DNA of 64,000 nt from Syncephalis plumigaleata. Taxonomy: Eukaryota > Zoopagomycota > Zoopagomycetes > Zoopagales > Piptocephalidaceae. Of the stretch, positions 46,150 through 58,094 are shown piece by piece (positions within the stretch are counted from its first letter, which is position 1; every line of letters begins with the position of its first letter). The position numbers and the translations under genes are program-made. The stretch is from positions 1,116,001 through 1,180,000 of the forward strand of contig JAIXMF010000005.1 in the NCBI GenBank assembly GCA_025201365.1, in the 5' to 3' direction. Under the pieces are notes generated by a model. That model was not told the origin of the DNA, did not search any database, and worked only from the letters and a program-made list of their open reading frames with translations.

Positions 46150-47343
46150 ATGACTTCCTCTACTGAACAACGTATTTTAACTGACGCGGATTTTCCACCG
46201 CTCCGTAATGACCTCATTCTACGTGCTGCTCGTGGTGAACCCACCGAGCGCACACCAGTCTGGGTAATGCGTCAAGCGGGACGCTATCTACCGGAATTTC
46301 GTGAAATGCGCGCAGAACACGATTTCTTTCGCGTTTGTCGTACGCCTGAACTAGCAGCACGCGTCACCCTACAACCCATTGAACGATATGAAGGTCTATT
46401 GGATGCCTCCATTATTTTTTGCGATATTCTTGTTGTACCGCAGGCACTTGGTATGACGGTAGAAATGATACCCGGTAAAGGGCCTCACTTTCCCGAGCCG
46501 TTACGAGTGCCCGATGATTTGGAACGTTTAACGAAAGAGGTAGACGTAGTGAAAGAGCTTGGCTATGCGTTGGATGCCATCACACTCACGCGTAAGCAAC
46601 TTGATGGTCGTGTGCCGTTATTCGGATTCTGCGGTGCTCCCTGGACCCTAATGGCGTATATGGTGGAAGGTGGCGGTAGCAAGACGTTTAGCAAAGCCAA
46701 GGCTTGGCTTTATCAATATCCCGAAGCATCGAAGAAACTACTAGGTCGATTGACCGATGTATTGGTCGACTTTCTAGTGGCGCAGGTCAATGCTGGTGCT
46801 CAGGTAATAATGATAATTAACAATAGGGGGAAAATGCAACTAATAGCTTATGACGCTGATATGATTGCATTGATATAACAGATCCTACAAGTGTTTGACT
46901 CGTGGGCTGGTGAACTTGCACCGGAGGACTTTAATCAGTTCTCGTTGCCTTACCTGCGTCGAATTACCGAACAAGTACGTGCTCGTTTGGGAGATCGTGC
47001 CGTCCCTATGGTGGTATTCGCCAAGGGTGCACACTACGCACTATCCGCATTGGCTCAGTCTGGCTACGACGTAGTGTCGCTCGATTGTACATTGTCACCA
47101 GTGGAGGTACGTCAACGTATGCAAACGACAGCATCCATTACCTTGCAGGGCAATCTTGATCCTTGTGTCTTATTTGGACCGCATGAATTCATTCGTAACC
47201 GTACACGGGAAATGATAGCCAGTTTTAAGGCAGCAGGCGGTGGACATATCGCCAATCTTGGCCATGGCATGTTGCCCGATCATGATCCGGAAGCATTACG
47301 TGTCTTCCTCGAGACTGTACGAGATGCATCGACGACTTTATAA
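46150..47343 (+). CDS. HEM12: Uroporphyrinogen decarboxylase
   Basis: Two exons (46150-46803 and 46882-47343), 371 residues. Removes four acetate carboxyls from uroporphyrinogen III to give coproporphyrinogen III in haem synthesis. All diagnostic parts are intact: [17 protein letters not shown] (substrate-binding Arg), [17 protein letters not shown] (catalytic Asp), [20 protein letters not shown] (Tyr), [41 protein letters not shown], and [15 protein letters not shown] (catalytic His). Length and colinearity match the family. The 78-base intron starts GTAATA. A C/T-rich leader (46101-46140) precedes the ATG. Confidence 0.97.
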
Positions 47344-47613
47344 GGGACGAGCATGTATACGCTTATTAAAGATGATATCTCGTATCAAATCATCTACAAG
47401 AGTACTATTGGGATTCTTACATATTGCCATCTCTTAATAAAGTGTTTAAGCCATATTAAATTACTGACTTGAAATAATGCCACGCCAAATATATTTCTGT
47501 TGTTTTTTATTTTATTTTTATCTTTAGCTTTCTCTTTCTTCAGTTTATCTCTGTTGGTAGTTGCTTACACACACCTCTCATTTTTCCTTACATATAATTC
47601 GTAACTGAACACT

Positions 47614-47960
47614 ATGGATTCAATGCAACAAGAGCAAGGCAGTCAGAGTGGCTTTCACTCAACGCAAACACCTCAAATTGTCTATCTTTGTGCGAGTAAG
47701 TGAAGCACCAGGGAATATATCAATGATATTCCGCCACTAACAGACGAGGTAGATTGCGGTGCAGACAACGAGCTAAAACCACGCGAACCTATTCGATGCC
47801 GTGAATGTGGTCATCGTGTAATGTACAAGCGACGTACTACTCGCAGTAAGTAGCTAGCTGCAGATAATAACAATACTCATAATAGTCATTGATACTGATA
47901 CACAACTCATGTCATATCCACGATTATCATTGATTAGTGATTCAATTCGAGGCACGTTAA
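47614..47960 (+). CDS. RPB12: RNA polymerase I/II/III subunit RPABC4 (Rpb12)
   Basis: Three exons encode the smallest shared RNA polymerase subunit, a zinc ribbon. After a ~25-residue Gln/Ser-rich leader ([13 protein letters not shown]) comes [42 protein letters not shown]. Both CxxC knuckles are complete when the second intron end is taken at GAGGTAG (exon from 47753); the AG twelve bases earlier would insert four residues between the first two cysteines. The last exon gives M-I-Q-F-E-A-R, the invariant end of the family. Confidence 0.93.
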
Positions 47961-48438
47961 CTCGTCAAACACTAATTGCTAGTAGTACATTCGAGGATGC
48001 TACTTATTTGCATGCATATTATAATGATGAATGAATAGATTGATTTAATTTAAACATGAAATGAAGCAATATCGATACTAGTATTATGCTAATGGGCTGT
48101 GCTGCTTGATGAACAGCCTAATCTGTCAGATATTATTTTATTACATATTCTTTAATTCAAAAGAGTACACATCGCATATCAATCCAAAATTCAATCGCAT
48201 CATCTGAATGAGAATATCTGCATTGATGAATGATACGATGTGCTCATAGTTAAAATACAAAATGTGCCATTCTCATTTGATGATATTCGCGTCTAGAACA
48301 CGCGTAATGGCTGCAAATCAATAATCATGACCAATTACTTCAATAGTTATCCCTAGAGGTTATTGTATTATCAGATTATAGGAAGTTGCATACACTCGAA
48401 TGTATACGCTCTTATTTACCTGCTTGATTCGACGTGGA
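47961..48438. other. Convergent 3' spacer RPB12/RAD18
   Basis: 478 AT-rich bases; no gene seen. Confidence 0.55.
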
Positions 48439-49813
48439 TTAACTTGTCTTCTGATTATGTGATGTATCATCGCAAGTTGGATCTGACACCACAGTTGACC
48501 AAATAACATCGGCAGTCATTGCTTCATTGAGATTACCTTCCTTCCTATGATCTGAATGATCACTCGATGTTGCCTTGCATTTTGCGTATGTTGACCGAGC
48601 TTTCTCGATTAATTCCTGAAACTGTTCGGCATATCGTTTTTCTACATTTGAGAATTAAGCGGACATGTTTGCTAATTCCTTCAATAACAATATTTACCGT
48701 GTGATTGTATTTCTTCAGTGTCCAGCTTCATGGCATGTGGACGTGCACCACCATTCTGACTAGTATTAGCCGTGGTCTTCCGTTCCTCCCTCAGGAATTG
48801 TCTAACTACTTCGACCGGTCGTTTTGGATAGGGCAGATCGGCATTTGCATTGTATAGAAGCGAGAACTCCTTGTGCCTACGAATGAGTGTGATTCGATCG
48901 CCATGCGTAGGCAATCCATGTTGCTAGTTACCAAACCGATGATTAATGCTCATTTGCAAAACATGTACAATTACAACTCACCTCTAACAATGCTCGTAGC
49001 TGTTTATCCTTCATTACGCTATACACGCATTTAGATAGTTTCGGCGGAACATAACGCGTTGTCGATGTCGTATTCCTTGATGATGATGATGGTGATGGTG
49101 ATGGTGATGATAATGTGCCACCACCTTCTAAGCATCGATTAACATGAGCGACTAAGCGAGACATGCTATAGACTTGATTGCACACCGGACACTCTCCCGT
49201 ATCCTCGACTTGTCTATTGGCCATCGATTGGCGTGTCTGTGATCGCTTTGCAAATGGATTATCATCGATGTCTTGAAGATTACTCGTGGAAACACTAGAG
49301 ATATTTCGCTTTGGTCTACGATTCCCTTGCGTATTATAGTCTTGCTGTGGATCAGCGAATACATCGTCGGTACATGCAGTCGATCGAGTTCTTCGTGCAA
49401 CCGGTGTGCTTTGCTTCGTCAATGCAGATGCTCCATTGCTAGGCGTATATACGTCATTGTTTGGCACGCCGCTTCCATATATCTCTTGTAAACGTGGTCT
49501 ATCGATGTGCACAGTGTTAGTAAGCTTGTCTTATTGTCCAATAATATACTAACCGTGCCAGTGAGAAGCTTGTGGCTAGATCATCTAGTATACTATTACG
49601 CACTAGATTGGATTCCAATACATTTTGACGACACACTGGACACACACCCTCGGCCGAGATTGAACGGCGTATGCAAAGAGAACAGAAATTGTGAGCACAT
49701 TCGGTAAACATAACCGTGGCTTTGAAAAACTCTTTGCAAATGGGACAGCGCAGTCGTTGGTCAAGGTCGGATAAATGGGCGTCCTCCCATTGTGGATAAT
49801 CCTCCGAGGTCAT
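48439..49813 (-). CDS. RAD18: E3 ubiquitin ligase RAD18
   Basis: Monoubiquitinates PCNA with RAD6 at stalled forks. Domain order is complete: a RING (CPICKEFF, then CAHNFCSLCI and CPVCRQ) near residues 25-65, a Ser/Arg-rich linker, a UBZ4 zinc finger (CPVCNQVYSMSRLVAHVNRC), a Ser/Pro low-complexity linker partly coded by GATGGTGATG repeats (49080-49110), a SAP domain (YSVMKDKQLRALLEQHGLPT-HGDRITLIRRH) and a C-terminal helix for RAD6 (EKRYAEQFQELIEKAR). The stop at 48439 follows SHNQKTS. Introns are GT-AG. Together with the CHK2-type kinase and PIF1 it belongs to the genome-maintenance genes here. Confidence 0.9.
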
Positions 49814-49971
49814 TCTAATAAACGCGATAGCAACAATAAAAAGCTAGAAACCACTTGACGCGAAAAATAGTTTTTTTTTATAAATGAGCACGACGCGCAA
49901 ATGGATAAAAGGTACAGGTGGTATAGGAGTGGCTTATCAATTGAAAAGTTCAAAACAATAAATAAAAATAC

Positions 49972-50200
49972 ACGGGTTTTTTCAACCAGTTAGCGTTGTT
50001 AGTCTTCAACTTTAGCGACTATTAATAAATAGTTTGCACAATTGCTGACACCATTTCTTTTACTCACTAATAATTGGTGTTGATATTGTACATTAACAGT
50101 ACTATTACGAACTAATAAGAAAACAAGCACGTATGGACACATGCGATAATGATCACGTAGTAACTCATTATCATCACTCTTACTATTGCTGTTACAGTTG
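49972..50200 (+). repeat. Second end sequence related to the TIR element
   Basis: From CACGGGTTTTTTCAACC onward this tracks the left part of the 43.7-kb element. The inner stretch TATTAATAAATAGTTTGCAC and the following CACCATTT match the element's TTATTAATAAATAGATTTACAC and CACCATTA, and similarity continues weakly to ~50200. No right end found. Confidence 0.45.
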
Positions 50201-51350
50201 CTGTTGCAGTTAAGACCTCCTAGGACCGGAACACAACAATACCGGTCTAGTAACTTGCAACATGTTAGGGAGTTACTTGCACGAGTATGCGTCCTAATTA
50301 CTACAAAGTCGGATGTCCATATTCCGCCTATACAAATACTGTTACATTACTGCGTGTAGGAATGATCATCTTGAGTCGTCAATGTAGTGCCAATCATCAC
50401 ACGTATTTCGTAGTAAATTCAATTGATGCGATCCACTACTAGCACTCAACATTAATGCCGAAGCATCAATCATTTCCATGGCTTCCTAATCACAACTCAA
50501 TTCACAATGGTGGTGATTTTAGCAGATGGTCTGGCAATCCAACACCGTGTCCAAGATGTAGAGCTACATCAGCAAGTCTGGAACGTGCTTTCTTTTCGTG
50601 TAGCTGTATTAACCAATTCTGGACTGAGATCCTTAATTGCTCATCATCATACTTTATCCTATAAAATGAACATCCGGTGATTCAGTATCGATATTAATCT
50701 GCTTGAGATCCTCCTTTTTGATGTTGTCAACAGCAGTGCTTGATGTACATTCCGCTTATGTTCTACTATCCTTGCTCAGAGTATCTGTCATGTTACTTGA
50801 ATAGTGGCACGCATGTAACTGGACAGCAGCATCGTGTCGTACATTTGTGTCTATGAATTGGAAATGTAATGGCACATGACGGCATTGTTGCTTGGTCTAA
50901 TCGTTCATTTACCTAGAATTGACGAATTGACCAATACTCGTGATGACAAATCTGCCATCCATCAGCGAAATCATTTGAATACTTACTTGAAACATGCAAT
51001 GCATAATGCATATGAGCTCATAGGAAACAAGTGAATTCTTCCTAGTACTCCTTATCACGGTAATGTAGATGTATAGATTTATCAAACCGGATTATACCAT
51101 AGTATGTTCGTGTGTCACCAATTGGAATCGCACTACATGTTGATTGGTACTGCACAAGCATTGCTACCAATCTGGAGGATAGTAGCAAGTGTGTGCGGGA
51201 CAAAGGAAGACGACATGTGAGCACGCATGCCAGCTGATTCCTTATAAGAATGCCATTAATCAAGCTAGCACAGCAGCATCCTCCATTCCTACTCACTCAC
51301 CATTCTCACCCGTCACTTATTACTATTAAGCTTTAATACACTCGGTCGAC
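50201..51350. other. Relic-rich intergenic region, possible LINE fragment
   Basis: No intact gene. Frame 50455-50664 contains NPTPCPRCRATSASLERAFF and then SC-x-C, INQFWTEIL. This is like the zinc-binding tail (zf-RVT type) of non-LTR retrotransposon polymerases, 'C..C...E...H.f..C......W..i'. The His is not where expected and no reverse transcriptase core is seen, so it is at best an old fragment. The last ~100 bases form the promoter of the next gene. Confidence 0.3.
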
Positions 51351-51689
51351 ATGAAGGTATTCAACCTGCTATTCGGCGCTGTTGCCATCTTGTTTGCAGT
51401 GGCAATGGCAGCAGTTGATGCTCATCCAGCAACAGACGATAAAGTGCACGCTCCTATCCCTAAAGACACGATAAATAACGGCAAGCCAGGTGCTAACATG
51501 CCTCCCGTAGCACAGAATGGAGCACAGCACGATCATACTGCTGGTGCACCGGAGGGACAAGAAGTAAACGGATTCGATGATATGCAAAACCGAATAAGCA
51601 ACATGGGCGATGGTCAAGGGCGTAAGTCGTCCATCTTCCCGGCTGGCAGTCGACTACAAACCGATCAGGATCCTAATAATCCGCTATAA
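51351..51689 (+). CDS. Small secreted protein, unknown
   Basis: One exon, 112 residues. A clear signal peptide (MKVFNLLFGAVAILFAVAMA, cleavage probably after VDA) is followed by a short hydrophilic, disordered chain rich in Gly, Pro, Asn and Asp (HAPIPKDTINNGKPGANMPP; NGFDDMQNRISNMGDGQGRK) with few hydrophobics and no Cys. No family recognised. Size, secretion and isolation next to transposon relics recall effector-like or cell-wall peptides, but that is only context. The codon pattern and uninterrupted frame support a real gene. Pairs such as QHDH could bind metal weakly. Confidence 0.6.
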   Translation: MKVFNLLFGAVAILFAVAMAAVDAHPATDDKVHAPIPKDTINNGKPGANMPPVAQNGAQHDHTAGAPEGQEVNGFDDMQNRISNMGDGQGRKSSIFPAGSRLQTDQDPNNPL

Positions 51690-52323
51690 GAAGCACGAAG
51701 CTGCCATTAATACCATGCATCAATGGCAATAGTATAGATGAATATATACACATACAATTATATAGTTAATATCGCGATACATTTACTATGATATAAATAA
51801 ATCAATAAATAGTAGTATACATCGATAACAGCTTACATCATGACAATGAATAGCAAGCGAGTTCCTCGTTATTAATGGTCGATCGATAGCTTCTAGCAAG
51901 GATAGTTATTTCACGAAGGAGCACAACTATCTCTCGACATGTACTCTTCCATATCTAGTGCCATCTACGAGGCAACAAAGTATTCAGTACAGACAATGGA
52001 CAATCTACCTGTAATATACACATAGCATTGCAACAGTCAACTACAGCATAGGGCTAGTTAATGCTATCAAGAGAACATTCACTTCTAATGAAATAACACC
52101 AGTCAACTAACTACAAATCGAATGATGATATTCTATAATGGCCATGCAATCATTTATTAATTTAATCGTTCGCTTTTGATGTGTATGTTTTTTTTGCTTT
52201 TTGTATTTCAAACATATCTTGACTTGCATACCAGATCTTGACGGAATCTCTGTTATTATTGCTCTGTACGAGTGTTGTTGTTGCTACTCCTCCTCATTAC
52301 TTCGTTACTTCATTATCGCTAAT
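51690..52323. other. Intergenic
   Basis: 634 bases; no gene seen. Includes the 3' flank of the secreted protein gene and the upstream region of the mitoribosomal gene. Upstream in-frame TTG extensions of the latter do not look coding. Confidence 0.5.
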
Positions 52324-52799
52324 ATGCTACAGTCGCGTGTTCAGACAATCGTATCACGACTTACTCATGGACTAGGTGCGCAGAAACTGCCCAATGTCCG
52401 CAAGGTTACTCTAACGCTTCATCGTAATTCTGCCAACTTTGGTGCACGGTAAGACATATTGCTGACGTGTTTAAGCATTAGTATCACCCTTGCACAGTTA
52501 TCGAGGCAGTACTGACACGTATGCTTACAGCTATTTCATACGAGAGAACCTACCACGTCTACAGTTCAATAATCCTCAAGTTGAATTCCATGTTACACGC
52601 GTAGCAACACCACAATCACCGAAACTCACCGTGCAAATGGGTAGGTAGCATGAATCGACGATAGTAGCATAATCGCTAATGCATCGATAATTGTACAGTG
52701 GATGGATCTATCAAGGAAATGGCGATTAAGCGTGTAAACAGCGAGCAAGTATGTCGCGAATTCATTAAACTTACAGGTGCCACACCTGCATCCACATAA
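52324..52799 (+). CDS. Mitochondrial ribosomal protein, L51/S25/CI-B8 family
   Basis: Three exons, ~112 residues. The thioredoxin-like L51/S25/CI-B8 fold is shared by mS25, mL43, Mrp49 and complex I NDUFA2. Seen here: KLPNVRKVTLTLHRNSANFG-ARYFIRENLPRLQFNNPQVE-FHVTR, then PKLTVQMVDGSIKEMAIKRV and SEQVCREFIKLTG. The 'G.R.F....lP...y.NP.v' and 'P.l......G....i...' pattern is diagnostic of the fold; 'ENLPRLQFNNPQV' with a leading short basic N-terminus is closest to mS25/Mrp49. NDUFA2 is less likely because its Cys pair is absent. Confidence 0.7.
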
Positions 52800-53155
52800 T
52801 CAACGAGATAAAAGGAAAACGGCATCGATATAAGCTATTAATATACAAGAATACAGTATGATTATTACAATAAATAGGAACATCATTTAAAAGTAATAAT
52901 TGTAAAAGACTAAATTAATAATCATGCTGTGTTAACAAGGTAAACTAGAATAATAAAACGACATATTGAAAGGTAACAGGAATGAGAGTAATCACAACAA
53001 CAACATCAACAACAACATAATGATTCCATCTAGCAACAGTAACAAAAAAGAAAACGATAATGAGCAACATATATCGCAACTGACTAATTGGATATATATA
53101 TGTATGTATATATGTATATGCGCGCGTACGTATACTCTTGGATTTTTTCTATTCA
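52800..53155. other. Convergent 3' spacer
   Basis: 356 bases, with (AACAAC)n near 52996-53018 and TATATATGTATG repeats at 53091-53120. No gene seen. Confidence 0.55.
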
Positions 53156-54671
53156 TTAATGGCCGCCAGTATCTTGTGGTGCCCAGACAACGGCCATGCC
53201 AACGACAAATAGAAGGACGCAAAAGTCCAGCAGAAACGTGTTCCATATTAGTTTGTACCTCGATGCTAATGCCAATATTTGACTAAGATGCGAAGATTGC
53301 GTTTGCAATTGAATGATACGTGGAGCGAGTCGTTTATCGAACATAAGACGAAATGATTGCAGACCAATCTCCACGGTTAGAAACATGTAGAATAGCGGCT
53401 ATTTTAGTAGAGATGTCATGCTTTAGATTAGTATATGCGTTATGATCGATTGTATCGATTACTTACCGTGCCTGAAAACCAACTAGATAGCCAGTTTGAT
53501 GTGGCAGACGTTGAAATGGTAGGCGACGACGGTGTAGCACTGAAAAGTGAAGATGCCACGATTAAAGAAAGCACTAATACGGTAATAAAATGCAAGAGCT
53601 GCCATTGACGTCGACGACGCTTTGTATCCATTGTTTCAATGGACTCTGCCGGTAGGAATGGTGGGATACCACCACTAGCCATATTGGCCAATTCCGGTGG
53701 TAGTAACGAGGCAAACTGTCCGAGATGCGCCATTTCCTGCATTAGAATAACAGAGGCATCACTGCCACGACGTGAGCGGACACCCATCGGCATACCAGGC
53801 ATCCAGTCGTCGTTTGCATGGAAGCCCGGGTATTGATTTGATTGATTAAATTCATGATCATCCATCACATGTCTCGCCGATAACGAGGGTTGCATCATTT
53901 GCACGGATAAAGATCGAATGGCATCGTTCATGGCATCCGTCAACGAGGGACGACGACTATGTCGATTACGCATACGATCCGCGTAGAGCGATGTGGTGCT
54001 ATCGTCCATTGGTCCCGCATCAGGGATCGATTCGACCGAGGGACGTCGCGTGTGTTGTCGACTGCGTAATGAAGCAGACGAAGAAGTACGCATTAATGGT
54101 CGGTGTGGAGCCGGTGAAATGGCGGGATCTAGATATACGGTACTAGTACTACTAATGTGCTCATTGTTCCCTTCATTAAACTGGCTATTTCTCGTGGTAT
54201 CTCCTAGTGAATCGCTCTCATTCAAGGGAGGTGGGATTTCAATTGGCATAGAAGTTGCCGTAAATGAAGTTTCCGCGTCTGCATCTTGATAATCTACATG
54301 ATGTATACATTATTATAGATTAGTTGATGATGATGATGATGATGATGATGATCATGCATCATTATGCTTTTACTAATAAACTTACTACTCATTCGATCGG
54401 GACTACGTTCACGATAAGGCGTGGTGGGGCGTGATCGAGGTGTGGCACGTCCACTTGCAGGACGAGACTTTACGCCAGTTTGAGCTGCTGTAGCATCATC
54501 ACCGCTGAAAGTGGCACGTATACGATTAAGTCGATCCGTGCCTGAAGCAAGGATACGACGTTGACGTTGAGCACGACGACGACGAGCTGACTCGGTCGAG
54601 GATGGTGAGTCTACATCAGGTTTAGCTTCTGAAGCTGAAGCTGAAGCTGCTGCTGCTGTAGTCGATGACAT
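53156..54671 (-). CDS. GET2: GET complex subunit Get2
   Basis: ER-membrane receptor subunit that captures the Get3 ATPase carrying tail-anchored proteins. The N-terminus holds the Get3-binding basic helix ARRRRAQRQRRILASGTDRL-NRI (Get2: 'RRLLRERR..K...g.asRLnkI'). A long disordered Ser/Pro/Arg region follows, with several RRPSLTD/RRPSVES-type sites for basophilic kinases. The C-terminal third has three hydrophobic segments: LLHFITVLVLSLIVASSLF, then PLFYMFLTVEIGLQSF and NTFLLDFCVLLFVVGMAVVW, in the position of the Get2 membrane domain that pairs with Get1. Starts at MSSTTAAAA; upstream codons lack an ATG. Introns at ~53408-53465 and ~54291-54386. Confidence 0.75.
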
Positions 54672-55443
54672 GATATTCTCGATAGTCAATATTATTCTGC
54701 CTAATAACTACTTGTATACTGCTACACTTATATATATATATATATAGTTGTACGGTAGACAATAACCAGCTAATGTTTGCTGAAATATAACAAGAAAATA
54801 GAATATTGTTAATGTCCGTAAAAAAGGTTAGAGTTGGACGTAAAAAAGAAAACGTAAAGCGTTTGAACAGCAGGAACCACTAATAATAACAGGTTAACCT
54901 TTTGGATGAAGGATCGTAATGAGCTATAATAGTTATCAAACAGAATCCAGGACGCGTAGATCGCTGAATAAGATAGAATGACGTAAAGAAAGAAAGTAAG
55001 AAAGAATAAAACCTATTTGAAAAGTAAGGAAACGACAATATGGCACTAGTAGGTGTATGTTATCCCAGTTGCAGTTGAACTATAATCCTATCACTACAGC
55101 CAGTATAATAACCATAACTAGCCTGACCATAAAGAAGCAATACAATACTAGTGATAACAATAATGGTAGTGGCAGTGATAATAGAATAGTTGTGTTGAAG
55201 AAGAAAAAGCCTGTATGAAACGGTAAATGAACGAATATAATTGTAATTGTAGCGTTTTATTGTTGCATAACAGGTGTGGCATTGACTGGTTGGTTCAATC
55301 AGATGTGTGTGTGTAATTCAAATTAAATAACAATAATGGTATTTGTTATCATCATTGACAACCAATCGAATAATAAAGTAGTGTGCCTTCTTTTTTTATT
55401 TCCTCTAAATGACGTCGATTGTTTACCGCCATTAAATATTACT
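54672..55443. other. Divergent GET2/Beclin promoter
   Basis: 772 bases; (TA)n at 54730-54745; purine-biased middle. No gene seen. Confidence 0.5.
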
Positions 55444-57673
55444 ATGGCTCATACATTTGATACAACTGATATTGCTTGTCAGCGTTGCGGTAATCTACTA
55501 GGTGTACATGAATCGTTACTTGATTTGAATGCAAGTGCATTTGACTTTCTTCAAGGTAGGTGAGATGAAGACAATCTATTATTACAAGACTAACAAGTCA
55601 TATTATCATAAACGTATGACACCATATTGATACCACCATGACTATGCTAGAACGTGAAGCGTATCATCGAGTGGGTGCGAGTGGACCTGGTTATGTAACA
55701 CCTCCAACGTCGACTATTACGCAGGGTCAGCGTGGCGCTTATTCAACTGAAGCTAACCGACATCCTTCGGCTAATCGTTCCAATCACACGTATACACCAA
55801 CAGTGCGCGGGACAGTAGGCTGGGATGGTACAAGAAGAGCGATAGATGGTCGCTGGCTAGATCTACCCACCAATGCCGTACCACAACTTGGTCGACGAGT
55901 GGTGCATGCTCCATCGACATTGGCACCGAGTGAATCATTCGTTATGCTAACCGAGTCACAATTTGGTGAAGCACTAAGTTCAGTGAATAGTAATAATAAT
56001 CCAATAACTAGTACACGACATTATAATAGTAATGGTCAGCATCATCATCATCATCATCCTCATCAACAACAACAACATAATGATGGTGGAAATGGTGGAG
56101 TAGCAATATCCACTACTGGACATGTAACATCTGGTAAATTAAGTAATACAGAACATGGTCGATCTAGTGGTACATCAGGCACGAATACAACAATAGATAC
56201 AAAGAATGATTTGGGACAAGAAGGATCGTCATCAATGGAACGCGGTAGTTTTAGTCATCGTTTGAAGATTATCGATATGTTGACCGAGCTAACCAGCCAG
56301 AAATCAACTAGCAATGAAGATAATGGTGTGGATCATGCCATAGGTCGACTTGAACATCCGTTGTGTCATCAGTGTACGGATCTTACCCTTGATATTATGT
56401 CGCGACAACTTGCGGAATTAACCTCGGAACGAGATCGATACGCCGAGTTCTTGGCACGACTCGATAAGGATCTACCGGATGCGGCGAGTACACCTGATTT
56501 GGAGAAGGAACTAGAAGACTTGAAGAATGAAGAGCAAGCCTACTTGGATTCCATTAGGGAGATGGAGAATCAACTGACTACCACACGAGAGGAATATCAA
56601 AAGTTGGAGAAAGAAACACAGGAACTCGATAGCCTCGAGAGAAAGTAAGTTTGCATCGATTATAGTATGAATTGATGATTGTATAGCGTATTGATCAATG
56701 TGCCGCACTAGTCGTTGGGAAGAGTATAATGAATACGAGACGAAACTACGTCAATTAGACGCGGAACGCGATAGTATGGAGTTGGCCTTGCAACAGGCAT
56801 CCGACTGGATGGAACGACTTCAAAAGACCAATGTATACAACGATGCCTTTCACATCAGTCAGGATGGGCCATTTGGCACGATTAACGGATTTCGTCTGGG
56901 TCGTCTACCATCACAGCCGGTAAGGGGAAGCATAATGGATGATATTAATTGTGGTATTATATGACTAATCACGTATTTTACATGATGATAATACAGGTTG
57001 AATGGGCCGAGATCAATGCAGCCTGGGGATTGACGGTGTTATTATTGCAAACAATATGTAATAGGTTGAACTTTCGCTTGAATACGTAAGTGGACATGCT
57101 AGATAGATAGATAGAAAGATAGATAAATAAATAGATCCCAAGTAAATACACGCTAACATGCTAACATGCTAACTTCAACTACCTTTAGGTATAAATTGGT
57201 GCCACTTGGCTCGTTTTCACGCATTGATAGAATTGATGAAGATAAGGCACAATATGAATTGTAAGTTTATCATGACAAATCGTCAATATTCTATAACTTA
57301 ATGTGTGTATGCATCTATTATTTAGATATGGATCGGGCGAGTTTCACCTTGGACGTCTACTACAAAACCGTCGATTCGATCATGGTATGGTGGCATTTCT
57401 CGATTGCTTACGCCAATTGGGAGAACATGTCGAGAAGCAGGATGATACTTTGAAACTACCTTATCGGTAAGCAAGTGTAAGACGATGAATAAGTACACGT
57501 GTAATAATTCATGGCTATTTAGTATTGAAAATGATCGAATTGGTGATGCGTGCATTCGATTACGCTTTAGTCATGAAGATACTTGGACACGTGCATTGAA
57601 ATATGCGTTAACTAATACAAAATGGTTACTGGCCATCTCATGCTCATCCGTGCAACGACAGCGCACAAACTGA
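55444..57673 (+). CDS. ATG6: Beclin-1/Atg6 autophagy protein
   Basis: Subunit of the Vps34 PI3-kinase complexes for autophagy and endosomal sorting. The N-terminus has a zinc-like pair ([20 protein letters not shown]) typical of Beclin, matched by PLCHQCTDL before the coiled coil. The middle is disordered and contains a His/Gln run near residue 180 ([13 protein letters not shown]). The coiled coil follows ([37 protein letters not shown]), with WEEYNEYE after it. The C-terminal BARA domain shows [68 protein letters not shown] and [20 protein letters not shown]. It ends WLLAISCSS. All frames connect by GT-AG introns. Confidence 0.95.
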
Positions 57674-58094
57674 TTCCCTTTCTTCCGTGTGTTCTAATAA
57701 ACAAGTATATTTATCATCAAGTTATAACGTTGTAATATGAGATACTCATTATTCTGCATACTAGATGTGATACTCTAGAAATATGCATGTCACAGTGTAT
57801 TGATAAGATGTCTTTTTCCGCGCCATTCAAAATGATAAAAAAGAAATTGAGTTTAAATTAAACTGATTGTATTTACTTAATTTAGATCTGCATTTCCTAA
57901 TAAAGTATGCAATTTAACTTCGCATGACTAAATTGGAATTACCTTCCGCTATAAGCAATGTCAAATAAATACTAAACAGCAGAATGATCAAGAAAACTCC
58001 CTCGCTCTATAACCTTTTCCAATTTCCTTTCACTTTCACTTACTCTTTTCTATGCGATAAAGCTGACTAGACTCGACCGATAACGATATTCACC
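57674..58094. other. Intergenic / promoter
   Basis: 421 bases; no gene. C/T-rich leader (58010-58055) before the next ATG. Confidence 0.5.

Noticed and set aside
47741-47752. Upstream AG acceptor in RPB12
   Set aside because: It would insert four residues between the first two zinc-binding cysteines; the acceptor at 47752 restores CxxC.
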